Source: Polyangium sp. y55x31 (GTDB lineage Bacteria; Myxococcota_A; Polyangia; Polyangiales; Polyangiaceae). Taken from it: 64,000 nt of DNA. The stretch lies in contig NZ_JARZHG010000006.1 of NCBI RefSeq assembly GCF_029946505.1, forward strand, positions 1-64,000, given 5' to 3'. Below are positions 28,294 through 37,760 of this stretch, piece by piece. Position 1 is the first letter of the stretch; every line of letters starts with the position of its first letter. Under the pieces are notes generated by a model, which had not been told where the DNA came from, did no database searches, and was given only the letters and a program-made list of their open reading frames with translations. Position numbers and translations under genes: made by a program.

Positions 28294-30852
28294 ATGCACG
28301 AACGTACCTCCCCCCGGCCCCTCCGCGTCCTCGGTCGACTCCAGGCGCGTCGGCCTTTTCTGGTCCTTCTCTTCGCCCTGCTTTCGCTCGTGCCGACGGG
28401 CTTCTTCGCCACGAAGATCGGCTTTCGGCCCGACTTCTCGGAGTTATTGCCCGACAACAAGGACAGCGTGATCGAGATGCGCCGGGTCTCGGCGCGCCTC
28501 TCGGGCATCACGACGCTGACGGTCACCGCCGAGATCGCGGACGGGAAAAACGAGGCGGCCCTCCGGGCATTCGTGGACGCGCTCGCGCCGAAGCTCCAGG
28601 CGCTCGGGCCGCCGTGGGTCGAGCAGGTCGACTGGAGCGCGCGCGAGACGAAGAAGTTCTTCGACGAGAACAAGCTGCTCTTCGCGGATCTCGCGGACGT
28701 GCAGAAGGCGCGTGACGAGGTCGTCTCGAGGTACGAGTACGAGGTCCAGAAGGAGACGGGCGTCCTGCTCGACGACACGGACCCGCCGCCGCCGATCACC
28801 GCGGCGTCGCTGAAGGAGCGGCTGACGGGGAAGAAGGCGGGCGAGGCGCCGGCAAAACCGAAGAGCCAGGCGGAGATCGATCGAGGCCCGCACCCGAACG
28901 GGTATTACATGAGCGCCGACGGCAAGTTCGCCGCCGTCATCGCGCGGACGAGCCTGTCGAAAAAAGCGGAGCGCGAGGAGCTCCGGCGCAAGGTGGAGCA
29001 GATCGTCGCGGAGATCGATCCGAAGAAGCTCGATGCGACGATGGAGGTCGGATACACGGGCGATCTCGTCATCAGCGGCGAGGAGTACGACGCGATCGTG
29101 CGGGACCTCGGCGAGGTCGGCGTGGGCGGCGTGCTCGGCGTGCTCGTGCCGGTGCTGCTGTTCTTCCTGCGGGTGCGGACGGTGCTCGTGATGGCGGGCA
29201 GCCTGCTCGTGGGCCTCGTGTGGACGTTCGGCCTGACGTATTTCACGATCGGATACCTGAACAGCTCGACGGGCTTTCTGGTCACGATCATCGCCGGCAA
29301 TGGCATCAACTACGGCATCATGTACATGGCGCGGTATCTCGAGGCGCGCCGTGACGACGGGGCCGACGTCGAGGGGGCGATCGAGGCGGCGCACAAGGAT
29401 ACGTGGCTGCCGACGCTCTCGGGCTCGGCGACGACGATGCTGGCGTACGGCTCGCTGATGCTGACGGATTTCCGTGGGTTCAAGCACTTCGGGATCATCG
29501 GCGGCTACGGGATGCTGCTCTGCTGGCTTTCGACGTACCTCTTCACGCCGGCCCTGCTCGCGGCGACGGAGCGGGTGCGCCCGGTGTATTTCCCGAGCAA
29601 GGAGAAGACGAAGGCGCGCGGGTATTACGGCGTCTTGTTCGCGAAGCTGGCGCAGGCGGCGCCGCGCACGCTCGGGGCGATCGGCGTCGTGGTGGGGCTC
29701 ATCTCGGTGGGGCTCACGTATCGATATTTGACGAATGATCCGATCGAGTACGACATGCGCAACATCCGCAGCGAGCGGCGCGACAAGAGCGCGGCGCTGT
29801 CGCTGTCGGTGCGCGTGGGGCACATCGTCGGTCGGATGTCGCAGGACGGAATGGCGGTCATGACGGACCGCCTGGATCAGGTCCCGCTGCTCGAAACGGA
29901 GCTGCAAAAGCGGCTCGACGCGGCGCCCGCCGACGCAAAACCGTTCGAGAAGGTGGTGACGATCCATTCGCTGATCCCGAAGGATCAGGCGGAGAAGATC
30001 CCGCTCATCGAGGACATCCGGCGCATCGTGCAGAAGGCGCGGAAGCGGAACCTGATCTCGGACGCGGATTGGGCCGAGATCGGGCCGTACATGCCCGCGG
30101 AGAACTTGAAGCCGATCGAGATCGCGGCTCTGCCGGAGACCGTGGCGCGGCCGTTCACGGAGAAGGACGGGACGCGCGGGCGGATCGTGTACATCGTGCC
30201 GAAGCAAGGCCAGAGCGTGTGGGACGCGCATTACCTCATCCGCTGGGCCGATAGCTTCCGGTCGACGACGCTGCCGAACGGCGACGTGATCAAGGGTTCG
30301 GGCCGCGCGGTGATTTACGCGGACATGATCCAGGCCGTGGTGGAGGACGCGCCGAAGGCCGTGGGGCTCGCGGCGATCGGGGTCGTGGTGATCATCCTGA
30401 TCGCGTTTCGAGGCAGCGCGCAGTCGCTCGGGGTGTTCGTGCCGTGGCTCTTCGGCGTGTCGATGCTGCTCGGGTTTCTGCATCTGCGGGGCATCAAGCT
30501 CAATTTCTTGAACTTCATCGTCCTGCCGATCACGTTCGGAATCGGGGCCGAGTATTCGCACAACCTGATGCAGCGATATCTCTCGGAGGGCGGTGCGCGG
30601 CTCGATCGGGTCTTCACGGAGACGGGCGGCGCGCTCGTGCTCTGCTCGATGACCACGTGTATCGGGTACTTCGCGCTGATGTTCTCCATCAACAAAGGGA
30701 TCGCGAGCTTCGGGCTGGCGGCGGCGGTCGGGGAGATCGCCTGCTTGCTCTCCGCGGTGCTGATCCTGCCGGCATTCCTCGTGTGGCTCGATCGCCGGCG
30801 CAAGGCGGCAGCGGGCGCCGAGCAAACGCCCGAAGGCGCGGGCGGCGCCTGA
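28294..30852 (+). CDS. MMPL/RND-superfamily lipid transporter (852 aa)
   Basis: Proton-driven exporter of the MMPL/HpnN type that moves lipids or hopanoids across or from the inner membrane. Twelve-helix layout: TM1 (about 22-42), a large periplasmic loop, a five-helix block (about 265-410), a second loop, and a final five-helix block (about 695-835). The sequences SSTGFLVTIIAGNGINYGIMYMARY and FIVLPITFGIGAEYSHNLMQRY are the two RND motif-bearing helices, the second with the conserved Gly and acidic residue. ATG at 28294 is chosen over an upstream in-frame GTG (28264); neither has a strong Shine-Dalgarno. Its lipid-synthesis neighbours suggest it exports their product (inference). Confidence 0.9.
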   Translation: MHERTSPRPLRVLGRLQARRPFLVLLFALLSLVPTGFFATKIGFRPDFSELLPDNKDSVIEMRRVSARLSGITTLTVTAEIADGKNEAALRAFVDALAPKLQALGPPWVEQVDWSARETKKFFDENKLLFADLADVQKARDEVVSRYEYEVQKETGVLLDDTDPPPPITAASLKERLTGKKAGEAPAKPKSQAEIDRGPHPNGYYMSADGKFAAVIARTSLSKKAEREELRRKVEQIVAEIDPKKLDATMEVGYTGDLVISGEEYDAIVRDLGEVGVGGVLGVLVPVLLFFLRVRTVLVMAGSLLVGLVWTFGLTYFTIGYLNSSTGFLVTIIAGNGINYGIMYMARYLEARRDDGADVEGAIEAAHKDTWLPTLSGSATTMLAYGSLMLTDFRGFKHFGIIGGYGMLLCWLSTYLFTPALLAATERVRPVYFPSKEKTKARGYYGVLFAKLAQAAPRTLGAIGVVVGLISVGLTYRYLTNDPIEYDMRNIRSERRDKSAALSLSVRVGHIVGRMSQDGMAVMTDRLDQVPLLETELQKRLDAAPADAKPFEKVVTIHSLIPKDQAEKIPLIEDIRRIVQKARKRNLISDADWAEIGPYMPAENLKPIEIAALPETVARPFTEKDGTRGRIVYIVPKQGQSVWDAHYLIRWADSFRSTTLPNGDVIKGSGRAVIYADMIQAVVEDAPKAVGLAAIGVVVIILIAFRGSAQSLGVFVPWLFGVSMLLGFLHLRGIKLNFLNFIVLPITFGIGAEYSHNLMQRYLSEGGARLDRVFTETGGALVLCSMTTCIGYFALMFSINKGIASFGLAAAVGEIACLLSAVLILPAFLVWLDRRRKAAAGAEQTPEGAGGA

Positions 30853-30853
30853 A

Positions 30854-31966
30854 TCAACCCCGGCGGCGGCGGCGCTCTTCGACCACTGCGTCGAAGAGCG
30901 CGCCGAGCTGCTCGCCGTGAGCTTGCCAGGAGTGTTTGCGCTCCACGAGTGCGCGCCCGGCTCGGCCGAGGTGCTCACGCAAGGCGGCGTCGGTGGCGAC
31001 GCGTCGGATCGCCGCAGCGAGCGGCGCCGCCTGCCCCGGCGGGACGAGCAGGGCATGCTCGCCGTCCGTGAAGAGGCGACGCATGTTCGGGCTCTCGAAC
31101 GTGATCGCCGCCTTGCCCACCGCGAGGTATTCGAAGACCTTGAGGGGATCCATGAACATCCCGTGCTGGCGCAGCTCCTCGTGCCGGTCGGGGTCATAAG
31201 CGGCGACGCAGAAATCGCTGGCGGCGATATGGGCAGGGACCTCCTCGTAGGGGACGCGGCCCGTCAGGAGGAAGCGGTGGGACAAACCCGCGGCCTGGAT
31301 ACGCGCCTCGATGTCGCGGCGCATCTCGCCGTCCCCGACGAGCAGGTAGCGGATCTTCGGCGCCGCGGGATCACGATCGAGCGCGGCGGCGGCGGCGACG
31401 AGGACGTCGAGGCCGTGCCAGTGATAAAACGCGCCCGTGTATCCCGCGACGATCTCGTCGTCGCCGATCCCCAGCCGGCGCCGGATCGGAGCGCCCGACA
31501 CGCCGGGGTGGAATGTCTCGATGTTGGCGCCCCAGGAGACCTCGACGAGCTTGTGGTGGTATCGCGGCGAGACGAGGTGCGGCGCGGTGGAGATGAGCCG
31601 GTCGGCGCCCTCGAGGGTGAACAGGGTGGCCTTGGTGTCGAGGATCATGCTGACCACCGGGACGCCGAGGGCGCGGCCGAGGAAGACGCCGAGCCCCTGA
31701 GCGCTGAACCGCTCGTAGATGGCGTCCGGCCGGAAGCGACGGGCGACGGGGTAGGCCGCGGGGAAGTGGAGGAAGGGGATCACGTACCGCGCGGGGCCGC
31801 CGTGGCCGAGCCCGATGCCGGCGACGCCCTCGCCGTGCGAGCCGACCTTCGCGAGGACCTGGACCTCGTGGCGGCGGCGCAAGGCGCGGACCACCTCGGT
31901 GACGTGGGTGGAGCCGCCGTTGGTGCCGGGAAGGGTGATGTTCGGCGCGACGAAGAGGATACGCAT
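30854..31966 (-). CDS. Group 1 (GT4, GT-B fold) glycosyltransferase (370 aa)
   Basis: Retaining NDP-sugar glycosyltransferase, cytoplasmic or membrane-associated. The N-terminal Rossmann half begins MRILFVAPN and contains the acceptor-site loop GGSTHVTEVVRAL. The C-terminal half has YTGAFYHWHGLDVLV, LLVGDGEMR, the catalytic E-x7-E segment (DPLKVFEYLAVGKAAITFE) and GEHALLVPPGQ. It converges on the MMPL gene with one base between stops and probably belongs to the same glycolipid-related set, though it would be transcribed separately. Confidence 0.9.
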   Translation of the reverse strand: MRILFVAPNITLPGTNGGSTHVTEVVRALRRRHEVQVLAKVGSHGEGVAGIGLGHGGPARYVIPFLHFPAAYPVARRFRPDAIYERFSAQGLGVFLGRALGVPVVSMILDTKATLFTLEGADRLISTAPHLVSPRYHHKLVEVSWGANIETFHPGVSGAPIRRRLGIGDDEIVAGYTGAFYHWHGLDVLVAAAAALDRDPAAPKIRYLLVGDGEMRRDIEARIQAAGLSHRFLLTGRVPYEEVPAHIAASDFCVAAYDPDRHEELRQHGMFMDPLKVFEYLAVGKAAITFESPNMRRLFTDGEHALLVPPGQAAPLAAAIRRVATDAALREHLGRAGRALVERKHSWQAHGEQLGALFDAVVEERRRRRG

Positions 31967-31985
31967 CGGGAGGTCGCCCCCCTCC

Positions 31986-32171
31986 TAACGCGGCGCGTGC
32001 CCTGGCAGGGAAAAAAGTCAAGGCTCGCGCAAAGAAACTTGCGCGTGTGTCACTGTCCTGTAACAATCTGGCCTTCGACTCGACACGGAGGCGGCCATGA
32101 TGCGCGAGCGCGTTCACCAAGCTTTGAAGTTCGTGGGACTGGCCCTTGCCGTCGTTTTCCTCGGCCCGGGC
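31986..32171 (+). repeat. Duplicated segment, copy 1 (upstream region plus small gene)
   Basis: 186 bases that align without a gap to 42877-43062. The 111 bases before the start codon differ at 18 positions (about 84% identical) and the first 75 coding bases at 5 (about 93%). Identity ends sharply after the codons for GPG. Counted by eye from the sequence. Confidence 0.95.
32039..32067 (+). promoter_or_regulatory. Promoter of small gene 1
   Basis: TTGCGC (32039-32044), a 16-base spacer and TAACAA(T) (32061-32067) resemble a sigma-70 promoter. The spacer core GTGTCAC and the whole of GTCCTGTAACAAT are unchanged in the second copy. Shine-Dalgarno GGAGG lies five bases before the ATG at 32097. 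Confidence 0.6.
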
Positions 32172-32189
32172 TTCAAGCTCGAGTCGTAG
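32097..32189 (+). CDS. Small hydrophobic peptide, 30 aa (copy 1 of a duplicated pair)
   Basis: Peptide with basic start MMRERVHQALK, a ~14-residue hydrophobic stretch (FVGLALAVVFLGPG) and a short polar tail FKLES. Coding status is supported by the second copy (42988-43095): of the five base changes in the shared 25 codons, four are synonymous and the fifth is Ala to Val, and the Shine-Dalgarno, promoter and double ATG are kept. It resembles either a tiny membrane protein, an uncleaved signal-peptide-like molecule or a type I toxin-like peptide; none of these is shown. The hydrophobic part is short for a full membrane span. Followed by a hairpin and a convergent TetR gene. Not a recognised family. 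Confidence 0.7.
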   Translation: MMRERVHQALKFVGLALAVVFLGPGFKLES

Positions 32190-32198
32190 AGCGTCAAG

Positions 32199-32218
32199 AC
32201 GGCGCGGAACTGCGCCGT
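32199..32218. terminator. Hairpin between small gene 1 and the convergent TetR gene
   Basis: ACGGCGC-GGAACT-GCGCCGT, a perfect 7-bp stem with a 6-base loop, between the stop of the small gene (32189) and the TetR stop (32222). Only a weak T-rich trail follows on the plus side. Could serve both converging transcripts. Confidence 0.5.
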
Positions 32219-32221
32219 TCG

Positions 32222-32803
32222 TTACCTTCCTTCATCGACGATCGCCTGGCTCGCGGCCTCCAACCATCGGCGGGCCGATTCGATACGCGCGTCGTCGAGC
32301 GCCTGGACGGGCAAGAGCCTCCAGCTCGTGAGAAAGCCAGACCAGAGGATGTGGAGCCGCGCCGCGCGCCACTCGCCCTCGGGCGGCCCGAGCCATTCGG
32401 CCAAGGGCGTGAGCACCTTCGTCTGAAGCAGCTCGACGCTCGTCGCGTGGGCCTCGGGATCGGCCGCCGAGAGGATCATCATCGCCAGCGGGCCCCGCGC
32501 ATCCGGCGTGTCGCATAGGGCCGACACCATGTCCGTGCAGAAGCGGCGTCGATCCCCCTGGAGCACCGGGGTGATGTCGAGCACGGAGTCGAGCGCGGCC
32601 CGGAAGAGCCCCTGCTTCGAGCCGAAGTAGCGGCCGACGAGCGAGGAGTTCACCCCGGCGAGGTCCGCCACGTCGCGCACGCCGGTGTTGGCGAAGCCGC
32701 GCGTGGAGAAGAGGGTCCTCGCGGCGACGAGGAGCGCTGTACGCGTGCGGTCGGCGTCGCGCTGGCGCGCCGACGTCTCAGGCTCGGTCGGGGGCTTGTA
32801 CAC
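32222..32803 (-). CDS. TetR-family repressor (193 aa), divergent from the BVMO gene
   Basis: DNA-binding repressor with an N-terminal TetR helix-turn-helix ([41 protein letters not shown], about residues 31-72) and an all-helical ligand-binding C terminus. The GTG at 32803 is the only possible start: an in-frame TAA lies three codons upstream and no other start codon precedes the HTH. The start codon itself lies inside the first palindromic operator, so binding would block its own transcription or translation. It probably senses a substrate or product of the neighbouring monooxygenase operon (inference from the usual logic of such pairs). Confidence 0.9.
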   Translation of the reverse strand: MYKPPTEPETSARQRDADRTRTALLVAARTLFSTRGFANTGVRDVADLAGVNSSLVGRYFGSKQGLFRAALDSVLDITPVLQGDRRRFCTDMVSALCDTPDARGPLAMMILSAADPEAHATSVELLQTKVLTPLAEWLGPPEGEWRAARLHILWSGFLTSWRLLPVQALDDARIESARRWLEAASQAIVDEGR

Positions 32804-32860
32804 AACTGTTTACTTACGACGGCGGATGGAGTACGTCCAGCGATGTACACAGCCGTGTAC
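32798..32860. promoter_or_regulatory. Paired TetR operators between tetR and the BVMO operon
   Basis: GTACAC-AGCC-GTGTAC (32845-32860) is a perfect 16-bp inverted repeat, and GTACAC-AACT-GTTTAC (32798-32813) is a one-mismatch copy 47 bases away. One covers the tetR start, the other lies just upstream of the monooxygenase start. Consensus GTACAC-N4-GTKTAC. Classic layout for autoregulation plus control of a divergent operon. Confidence 0.8.
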
Positions 32861-32890
32861 TACGGCGGCGAAGTGAAAGGATGTGTGCCG

Positions 32891-34687
<1,797 letters not shown>

Positions 34688-34731
34688 TCGGCCAATCGTG
34701 AGCGCCTGAGCCCCACCCGGAGGTCCCACCC

Positions 34732-36456
34732 GTGAACCGATTCCTCTCCAAGTCCCTGCTCGCCTTTTTGCTTTTGGGATGCCAGCCCTCGGCCGCGCCT
34801 CCACAAGGCCCTGCACAAGCCTCGACACAGGCCTCTGCACAGGCCTCTGCGCAGGCACCTGCACAGGCCTCTCCACCTCCCCCGGTCTATCGCAAGGAGG
34901 TGGTCGTGGCCGGTTCTCCCTTTCAGGGCGTCCATGGGATGGTCGTCGATGGCCAGGGACACCTTTTGGCCAGCAATCTGCTCGGCCAGACGGTCCATTC
35001 CATCGACTTGAAGAGCGGCGCGGTGTCCACGTTGGTGGGGCCTCCTTTCGGCGGCGCGGACGACGTGACCCTGGGGCCCGATGGCTCCGTTTACTGGACC
35101 GGCTATTTTTCCGGTCAATTGATGCGGCGCACGCCGGATGGCAAGACGCACGTCATCGCCAAGGATCTGCCGGGCCTCAACTCGCTGGCCTTCCGCCGCG
35201 ACGGCAGGTTCTACGTCACCCAGCTCGGCCGAGGTGATGCGCTGTGGGAGGTGGATCCGGAGGGAAAGAAGGCGCCGCGCAAGGTCCTCGCCCCGGTCGG
35301 ATTCCTCAACGGATTCGAGTTTGGCAAGGATGATCGGCTCTACGGCCCGATCTTGCTCAAAGGGCAGATCGTCCGGATGGACGTGGATGCGGGGAAAATG
35401 GAGCCCGTGGCAGAGGGCTTCGCGATGCCGACCGCCGTCAATTTCGACGCGCGCAAGGAGCACCTCTACGTGGTCGACGCGGCGCGCGGCGAGCTCGTCC
35501 GCGTGCGGTTGCCCAAGGGAACCAAGGAGGTCGTCGCGAAACTGCCCACCGGGCTCGATAACCTCGCGGTCGGCCCCGACGACCAGGTGTACGTGTCGAA
35601 CATGGTGGACAACGACATTCGTGTCGTCAATCCGGCCGATGGCTCCGTCAAGCTCCTCGTCGAGGCTCGATTGAGCGTGCCCTCGGGGCTCGCCGTCGCA
35701 CAGGAGGACACGGACGAGCAGCTTTACGTGGCGGATGTGTATGCCTTTCGCCGGGTGGGAGGGCGTGATGGGAAAATCCACCAGACGACCCGCGTGCTCT
35801 CCACGCGATTGAACTTCCCCATGAACGTGAGCCTGAGCGCGAAGCACGTGGTGCTGAGCACGGCCTACCTCGGCGGCCACAGCAGCGTGCAGGTGCTGGA
35901 TCGGGCCTCGGGCGAGCTCCTGCGGACGATTCCCAGTCCGAATGGCGCCCAGGGCGTGCTCGAGCTCGCCGATGGCACGCTGATCGTCGCAGAGGCGGCC
36001 ACGGGCAAACTCGTGCGTATCGATAACGCCGAGCCCGCAAAGACCACGGTGCTGGCCGAGGGCCTCGCGGGGCCGGTGGGGCTCGCCGCGGACACGGAGG
36101 CAAAGGAGCCCGGGGTGTACGTCACCGAGGTGCGCGCGGGGCGGGTGATCCGGGTGCGTTTGTCGGATGGATCCAAGAGCACGGTGGCGAGCGACCTTCA
36201 AGCGCCCGAGGGCATTGCGCGGCACCCCGACGGTGGATTGATCGTCGCCGAGGTGGGCCGCAAGCAGCTCGTGCGCATCGATCCGGCCACGGGGCGCGGG
36301 TCCGTGATCGCGAGCGGCCTGCCCATCGGTTTGCCCGAGAGCGAGGGATTGCCGCCGGGCTACATTCCCACGGGGGTCGCCGTGGGCCGCTCGGGCACCA
36401 TTTACCTGTCGTCCGATATCGAGAGCGCGATCTATCGGTTCGTGCCGGCGCAATGA
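34732..36456 (+). CDS. Beta-propeller (SMP-30/NHL-like) lipoprotein (574 aa)
   Basis: GTG start preceded by GGAGG eight bases upstream. Lipobox LLGC (Cys17), then a Pro/Ala/Gln/Ser spacer made of short repeats (about 24-52). Residues 55-574 are two propeller-like halves with repeated blade motifs ([78 protein letters not shown]). Similar to gluconolactonase/SMP-30 or NHL proteins, which hydrolyse lactones or bind ligands. A lactone hydrolase acting on a Baeyer-Villiger product would make metabolic sense, but the metal ligands of SMP-30 were not identified, so this is inference. Confidence 0.85.
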   Translation: MNRFLSKSLLAFLLLGCQPSAAPPQGPAQASTQASAQASAQAPAQASPPPPVYRKEVVVAGSPFQGVHGMVVDGQGHLLASNLLGQTVHSIDLKSGAVSTLVGPPFGGADDVTLGPDGSVYWTGYFSGQLMRRTPDGKTHVIAKDLPGLNSLAFRRDGRFYVTQLGRGDALWEVDPEGKKAPRKVLAPVGFLNGFEFGKDDRLYGPILLKGQIVRMDVDAGKMEPVAEGFAMPTAVNFDARKEHLYVVDAARGELVRVRLPKGTKEVVAKLPTGLDNLAVGPDDQVYVSNMVDNDIRVVNPADGSVKLLVEARLSVPSGLAVAQEDTDEQLYVADVYAFRRVGGRDGKIHQTTRVLSTRLNFPMNVSLSAKHVVLSTAYLGGHSSVQVLDRASGELLRTIPSPNGAQGVLELADGTLIVAEAATGKLVRIDNAEPAKTTVLAEGLAGPVGLAADTEAKEPGVYVTEVRAGRVIRVRLSDGSKSTVASDLQAPEGIARHPDGGLIVAEVGRKQLVRIDPATGRGSVIASGLPIGLPESEGLPPGYIPTGVAVGRSGTIYLSSDIESAIYRFVPAQ

Positions 36457-36517
36457 ACGTCCGCTCGACGGCGGAGCGCAAGGCGCAGGTGTGCGGACCT
36501 CGAGGAGGGTGAAGGCC

Positions 36518-37324
36518 ATGAAGATCCAGAACAAGGTGTTCGTCGTGACCGGCGGCGGAAATGGCATCGGCAGGGCGCTGGTCTTGGCCCTCCTTTCGAG
36601 GGGCGCGAGCGTCGCCGCCATCGACATCGACGCGGCGGGCCTCGAAGGGACGCTCGCGCTCGCGGGGAGGAACCGGGACCGGCTTTCCACCCACATCGTG
36701 AACATCACGGAGCGGGCTGCGGTGGATGCGCTCCCGGCCCAGGTCATCGAGCGCTTCGGCGTGGTCGACGGCATCATCAACAACGCGGGCGTCATTCAGC
36801 CGTTCGTCCGGTTGAAGGACCTCGACTATGGGGCGATCGACCGGGTGATGAACGTCAACCTGTTCGGGACGCTCTACATGGTCAAAGCCTTCCTGCCGCA
36901 CCTGCTCGCGCGGCCGGAGGCGCACATCACGAACATCTCCAGCATGGGAGGATTTTTGCCCGTGCCGGGACAAACCATTTACGGGGCCGCCAAGGCGGCC
37001 GTGAAGCTCCTGACGGAGGGCTTGAACTCGGAGCTCCAGGGGACGAGCGTGAAGGTCACGGTGGTCTTCCCGGGCGCGATTCAGACGAACATCGCGCAGA
37101 ACTCGGGCGTGATGGACAGCCTGCAAATGAAGAGCGGGCAGCCGACGCCGAAGATGCTCTCGGCCGACAAGGCCGCGCGGATCATCCTCGAGGCAATCGA
37201 GCAGGACCGCTACCGCGTCCTCGTGGGATCCGATGCCATGTTCATGGATGCCATCTACCGGCTGGATCCCCAGCGCGCGGCGCGGTTCATCTACAAGCAA
37301 ATGGTCGCCTTGTTGCCGAAGTAG
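36518..37324 (+). CDS. Short-chain dehydrogenase/reductase (268 aa)
   Basis: Classical SDR, NAD(P)-dependent oxidoreductase, cytoplasmic. Cofactor motif TGGGNGIG (11-18), NNAG (88-91), and the catalytic Ser142, Tyr155 and Lys159 (Y-G-A-A-K) are all in place. ATG at 36518 has GAGGAGG nine bases upstream; a GTG nine codons earlier lacks one. Third gene of the monooxygenase operon: an alcohol to ketone step followed by Baeyer-Villiger oxidation is a standard degradative sequence, so these genes probably oxidise a cyclic or acyclic alcohol. The substrate is unknown. Confidence 0.92.
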   Translation: MKIQNKVFVVTGGGNGIGRALVLALLSRGASVAAIDIDAAGLEGTLALAGRNRDRLSTHIVNITERAAVDALPAQVIERFGVVDGIINNAGVIQPFVRLKDLDYGAIDRVMNVNLFGTLYMVKAFLPHLLARPEAHITNISSMGGFLPVPGQTIYGAAKAAVKLLTEGLNSELQGTSVKVTVVFPGAIQTNIAQNSGVMDSLQMKSGQPTPKMLSADKAARIILEAIEQDRYRVLVGSDAMFMDAIYRLDPQRAARFIYKQMVALLPK

Positions 37325-37332
37325 GCGCGGCA

Positions 37333-37365
37333 AGCGCAGGGGCGCCTGAATCTGTCCCCTGCGCT
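37333..37365. terminator. Hairpin between convergent SDR and lipoprotein genes
   Basis: AGCGCAGGGG ... CCCCTGCGCT, a perfect 10-bp stem with a 13-base loop, in the 52-base gap between two converging stops. No strong T-run on either side. Position and stem strength suggest a bidirectional terminator. Confidence 0.6.
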
Positions 37366-37376
37366 CGGCGCTCGCT

Positions 37377-37760
37377 CTAGCGGGCGGAGTGGACGTCCCA
37401 GCACGCGCCGGGCTCTACGGACAGCGCGCCGAGGTCCGTCTTCTGGCGGATGGCCTGCCGATACGCGACCAATCGCTCGTCCATCGCCGCCAGGGCTCCC
37501 GACGGGTGCGTCTGACGATATGCGGCCGTCGCGGAGACCGCCAGGCGCTTGGCCTCGCCGCGCGTCGGAGGCGGCTGCATGACGGCGCGGAGGACGTCGG
37601 CATCCCGGACGGTCACCACATCGTCGCCCACGCGGGCGACCGTGCAGTCCGGCTCGTCATGCGGCGTGCTGCGCGCCTCTGCGCACCCGGCGGCGAGCGC
37701 GAGGAGCCCTGCGAAGACCACCCGCGCCCCGGAGACCCACGTCGAATCACGGCGACGCAT
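37377..37760 (-). CDS. Small lipoprotein coupled to the subtilase-like gene (127 aa)
   Basis: Lipobox LAAGC (Cys26), then a region beginning DCTVARVGDDVVTVRDADVL that resembles the N-terminal chaperone segment of SurA/PpiC-type periplasmic folding factors (VARVGD...TVRD). A short helical part (YRQTHPSGALAAMDERLVAYRQAIRQ) follows, and no isomerase domain. Its ATG lies 14 bases inside the end of the subtilase-like gene, so the two are co-translated. It might be a folding helper or inhibitor-like partner for that protein (inference). No firm family. Confidence 0.7.
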   Translation of the reverse strand: MRRRDSTWVSGARVVFAGLLALAAGCAEARSTPHDEPDCTVARVGDDVVTVRDADVLRAVMQPPPTRGEAKRLAVSATAAYRQTHPSGALAAMDERLVAYRQAIRQKTDLGALSVEPGACWDVHSAR

